Of a DNA stretch of 64,000 nucleotides, positions 62,906 to 64,000 are shown one piece after another (positions within the stretch are counted from its first letter, which is position 1; the number at the start of each line of letters is the position of its first letter). The stretch comes from Methanosarcina sp. (GTDB lineage: Archaea > Halobacteriota > Methanosarcinia > Methanosarcinales > Methanosarcinaceae), in contig NZ_JAQUVZ010000001.1 of NCBI RefSeq assembly GCF_028693135.1, positions 62,001 through 126,000 on the forward strand, given 5' to 3'. The notes below the pieces were generated by a model, which worked only from the letters and a program-made list of their open reading frames with translations, was not told where the DNA came from and searched no databases. The position numbers were made by a program, and so were the translations under genes.

Positions 62906-63019
62906 ATTACGAAGACGTAATTAAAATTTTTGAATTACCGTATAGACCCGACATAATTAGATGTTTGAGATAAACTCGGTCTAATTAGATAGTTTAGGAA
63001 AAAATTACGAATACGTAAT
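62906..63019 (+). promoter_or_regulatory. Two operator-like palindromes upstream of the secreted-protein gene
   Basis: ATTACGAAGACGTAAT (62906-62921) and ATTACGAATACGTAAT (63004-63019) are near-identical 16-bp dyads with 6-bp arms, 98 bp apart. Both are followed by A/T-rich sequence with AATTTT. Dimeric-regulator sites are the simplest reading. Confidence 0.45.
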
Positions 63020-63111
63020 ATGGAATTTTGAGAAATATCTGGGAAAAAGTATACGATTATCCTGGGTTTTTTGAGTTTACTCAAATTCTAAATCCAATCA
63101 GAGGCGATACG

Positions 63112-63198
63112 ATGCTAAAAAGACAGATCGGACCCCTATTCCTGATAATGTGTCTTAGTTTAACGGCCGTATGTGCTTTGGGAAAAAATATACTATAA
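63112..63198 (+). pseudogene. Orphan signal-peptide minigene, duplicate of the next gene's start
   Basis: A 28-codon frame (M-L-K-R-Q-I-G-P-L-F-L-I-M-C-L ...) behind GAGGCGA stops at TAA 63196-63198. Its leader and signal sequence closely match 63254 onward, offset by 142 bp. It is probably a truncated copy left by duplication or recombination; it could also be translated as a short peptide. Confidence 0.6.
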
Positions 63199-63253
63199 CC
63201 CTACAAATTTTTTGGATTTACTCAAATTCCAAATCCAACCCAAAGGTGATACG

Positions 63254-64000
63254 ATGCTAAGAAGACAGATAGGAACCCTATTCCTAGTAATATGCCTTAT
63301 TTTAACAACCGTACCCGCTGTGTTAGGCGCACAGAATACAATAACTGTAAATGCTCCATCTGGATCAGATGCCCAGACTGCAATTAATAATGCAATAAAT
63401 TCTGCAGCATCAGGTGCAACATCAAGTAACCCGGGATATGTTCTCCTTGGTGCTGGAACTTATAAGATAAATGCACCTATAATTTTGAAATCTAATGTAA
63501 TACTAAAAGGTGCAGGCGACAGTACAATAATCTTTGCTACTAGTTCAGTTTGTAACTCCGAGGGGTCACCTGCATATGTATTTGGGTTAGAAGTTTCTAA
63601 CGTTGAAGTATCTAACCTTCAATTCAAAAGTGAAGCAACTGGACCGAGTGACGGAGGACATGGAGACTATCGAAACTGCATAAAACTCACGTCTTCGACT
63701 AATAGCAAAGTACATGACATTTTATTCACCCGCTATCTGTATGGTGACGGTGTCAGAATCGGTGACAGTTCTGGAATAGAGGTATATAATTGCAGAATGA
63801 AGTCCTCAGGACACGATGGCGTGGCATTTTTGTCCGGCACCAGGGATTCCAGAATGTATAACTGCTATGTTGAGGTTCAGACCAACACAGGGGTCAGGGT
63901 AGACAACTGTGCAAATATTGAAGTAGACCATAATACCTTCACAGGTAGTGCCGGGTCTGGCTGGTGCTGTGTTGAACTGGAAAATACACTGACAAATGTG
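63254..64000 (+). CDS. Secreted right-handed beta-helix protein (partial, cut by window edge)
   Basis: 249 codons are visible. It starts at the ATG behind GGTGA, with a cleavable signal peptide (about 1-26, ending V-L-G-A-Q). Mature repeats follow the pectate-lyase-like parallel beta-helix pattern: A-G-T-Y-K-I-N-A-P-I-I-L-K-S-N-V-I-L-K-G-A-G, then V-S-N-V-E-V-S-N-L-Q-F-K, S-G-I-E-V-Y-N-C-R-M-K, N-I-E-V-D-H-N-T-F. Such proteins are abundant on Methanosarcina surfaces and may bind or cleave polysaccharides. The 3' end lies outside the window. Confidence 0.85.
   Translation, partial: MLRRQIGTLFLVICLILTTVPAVLGAQNTITVNAPSGSDAQTAINNAINSAASGATSSNPGYVLLGAGTYKINAPIILKSNVILKGAGDSTIIFATSSVCNSEGSPAYVFGLEVSNVEVSNLQFKSEATGPSDGGHGDYRNCIKLTSSTNSKVHDILFTRYLYGDGVRIGDSSGIEVYNCRMKSSGHDGVAFLSGTRDSRMYNCYVEVQTNTGVRVDNCANIEVDHNTFTGSAGSGWCCVELENTLTNV

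Overview
The window is from a methylotrophic, acetate-capable archaeon of the genus Methanosarcina. The gene content shows this: methanol and methyl-sulfide corrinoid methyltransferases, F420-dependent Mtd, methanofuran biosynthesis (mfnB), archaeosine TgtA, two group II chaperonins and a single-domain NrpR. The order msr-mtsF-chaperonin-mtaCB-msr-msr matches what I remember of Methanosarcina acetivorans C2A (the mtsF and mtaCB3 region). That species call is from memory and was not checked. Promoters look archaeal (TATA boxes), several genes use TTG or GTG starts, and intergenic DNA is long, A+T-rich and repeat-laden.

Layout. (1) 1-20.2 kb is a C1-methyltransferase island: msr regulator (cut by the window edge, divergent), mtsF, a small unknown gene, a divergent Hsp60, a COG0523 GTPase, mtaC-mtaB, an acetate-uptake-family membrane protein, a CDF-like membrane protein, two hydantoinase/oxoprolinase-type ATPases, and two more msr regulators. 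(2) 20.7-34.4 kb is mostly housekeeping: a lipoprotein, tRNA-Arg(GCG), a YchF-like GTPase, a degenerate cis-prenyltransferase with a zinc-ribbon partner, NrpR, an MBL-fold protein, SufCB, an HTH/NapH-like pair and a large FAD/Fe-S oxidoreductase with a Met/Pro-rich tail. (3) 34.5-37.9 kb is an accessory locus with one SEFIR-NB-ARC-TPR protein, a defence-type STAND NTPase, bracketed by imperfect direct repeats. (4) 38.2-56.8 kb is again core: the canonical thermosome, a proteasome-assembly-chaperone family protein, tgtA, a UbiA / geranylgeranyl-reductase / radical-SAM cluster, serB, mtd, DUF2111 and DUF166 proteins, tmk, a HisA-like protein and mfnB. (5) 56.8-64 kb is sparse and concerns the cell surface: a multi-spanning membrane protein, a polysaccharide deacetylase, long gene-free DNA and the start of a secreted beta-helix protein.

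Mobile and repeat DNA. Two ~490-bp ORF-less elements (24557-25047 and 52759-53251) share a multi-hairpin architecture in which several stems have changed sequence but kept pairing, so they look like structured RNAs carried on IS200/IS605-like ends. Short solo copies of those ends lie elsewhere. A separate 188-bp MITE (52448-52635) has 18-bp inverted ends and a perfect 10-bp target duplication. A 53-bp dispersed repeat occurs twice, exactly. Several A-rich tandem arrays fill gaps between genes.

How the genes fit together. The first 20 kb plausibly makes and controls corrinoid/zinc methyltransferases, with the chaperonin, GTPase and ASKHA-type ATPases as candidate maturation factors (inference). 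The UbiA plus reductase pair fits a prenylated, partly saturated product such as methanophenazine (inference).
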